Positions 7,193-7,581 of a stretch of 7,581 bases of DNA are shown piece by piece. Each line of letters starts with the position of its first letter. Position 1 is the stretch's first letter. Source of the DNA: Arenicella sp. (GTDB lineage Bacteria; Pseudomonadota; Gammaproteobacteria; Arenicellales; Arenicellaceae); assembly GCA_018677115.1 (NCBI GenBank), contig JAHHOC010000139.1, forward strand, positions 1 through 7,581, written 5' to 3'. The translations under genes were made by a program, and so were the position numbers. The notes beneath the pieces are model-generated. The model ran no database searches. It saw only the letters and a list, made by a program, of their open reading frames with translations, and was not told where the DNA came from.

Positions 7193-7581
7193 CTAAAGAA
7201 CTTCCAGCAATTCCACTTCAAACACCAACACCTCGTTAGGGCCGATGGGTCCTGATGCACGTTCACCATAAGCAATATCAGAGGGAATCACCAAACGGTA
7301 TTTTGCGCCTTCTTTCATCAGCAAAAGCCCCTCAGTAAATCCTGGAATCAGCCCAGCGACCGGAAAGGTAGCGGGCTCATTACGCTCATATGAACTATCA
7401 AAGGCAGTGCCGTCAATCAGGGTACCCCGGTAGTGTACTTTTGCTGACCCCTCCTGGGTGGGTGACTTTCCCTTACCTTCCCGCAATACCTGATATTGCA
7501 AACCGCTTTCAGTAACAATCACACCTTCTTTACCTTTATTTTCAACAAGATAGGCTTCACCCTTGGCCTTGTTCTGGGCCC
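7193..7581 (-). CDS. FKBP-type peptidyl-prolyl isomerase, C-terminal part (5' truncated by window)
   Basis: 129 residues are visible and the frame stays open to the window end, so the N-terminus is missing. A GTG at 7522 is internal: the upstream codons read AQNKAKGEAYLVENKGKEGV, the helix-to-domain linker typical of FklB/FkpA/Mip proteins (N-terminal dimerisation helices followed by FKBP). The FKBP domain has SGLQYQVL, VHYRGTLIDGTAFDSSY (active-site Tyr, Phe, Asp), GLIPGFTEGLLLMKEG, IPSDIAYGERA and LVFEVELLEVL. It catalyses cis-trans isomerisation of prolyl bonds as a folding helper. The Trp at the base of the pocket (IPGW in E. coli FklB) is Phe here (codon 7337-7339). Periplasmic or cytoplasmic location cannot be decided without the N-terminus. 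It probably heads or continues a transcript with the CxxC gene. Confidence 0.93.
   Translation of the reverse strand, partial: AQNKAKGEAYLVENKGKEGVIVTESGLQYQVLREGKGKSPTQEGSAKVHYRGTLIDGTAFDSSYERNEPATFPVAGLIPGFTEGLLLMKEGAKYRLVIPSDIAYGERASGPIGPNEVLVFEVELLEVL

Overview
The window looks like chromosomal housekeeping DNA from a gammaproteobacterium. GlnRS and adenylate kinase both read as close relatives of the E. coli enzymes, and an endonuclease I family protein and a FklB/FkpA/Mip-type FKBP are also present. Base composition is moderate, with no phage, IS, tRNA, rRNA or CRISPR signal. I cannot assign a genus; a marine or free-living lineage is only a guess. The two terminal genes run off the window.

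Layout. (1) 1-602 (+): the 3' part of an MscS-type mechanosensitive channel, ending in a 19-bp tandem duplication that covers its stop codon. (2) 640-2379 (+): glnS with its own likely promoter, whose -10 lies in the loop of a small inverted repeat. (3) 2414-5946 (-): a probable co-directional cluster, in transcription order a long-chain acyl-CoA ligase, a lipoprotein version of endonuclease I (TTG start, 4-bp overlap), and an orphan MCE/MlaD-domain lipoprotein with a coiled coil and a hexapeptide-repeat tail. (4) 5947-6237: a divergent intergenic region with a near-perfect inverted repeat just before the ligase start and, on the other strand, an intrinsic terminator in the leader of adk. (5) 6238-6894 (+): adk. 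(6) 6916-7581 (-): a small glutaredoxin/GST-N-like CxxC protein downstream of an FKBP-type prolyl isomerase.

How the genes fit together. GlnRS and Adk are core translation and nucleotide enzymes. The minus-strand cluster combines fatty acid activation in the cytoplasm, a predicted outer-membrane-anchored nuclease and a predicted inner-membrane-anchored lipid-binding MCE protein. That would suit scavenging or recycling of lipid and DNA at the envelope, but this is inference from adjacency. The FKBP/CxxC pair suggests protein folding and thiol chemistry.

No clearly new multi-gene system is visible. The best leads are the terminator-containing adk leader (attenuator or small RNA), the operator-like palindrome at the ligase start, and the lipoprotein pair EndA plus MCE.
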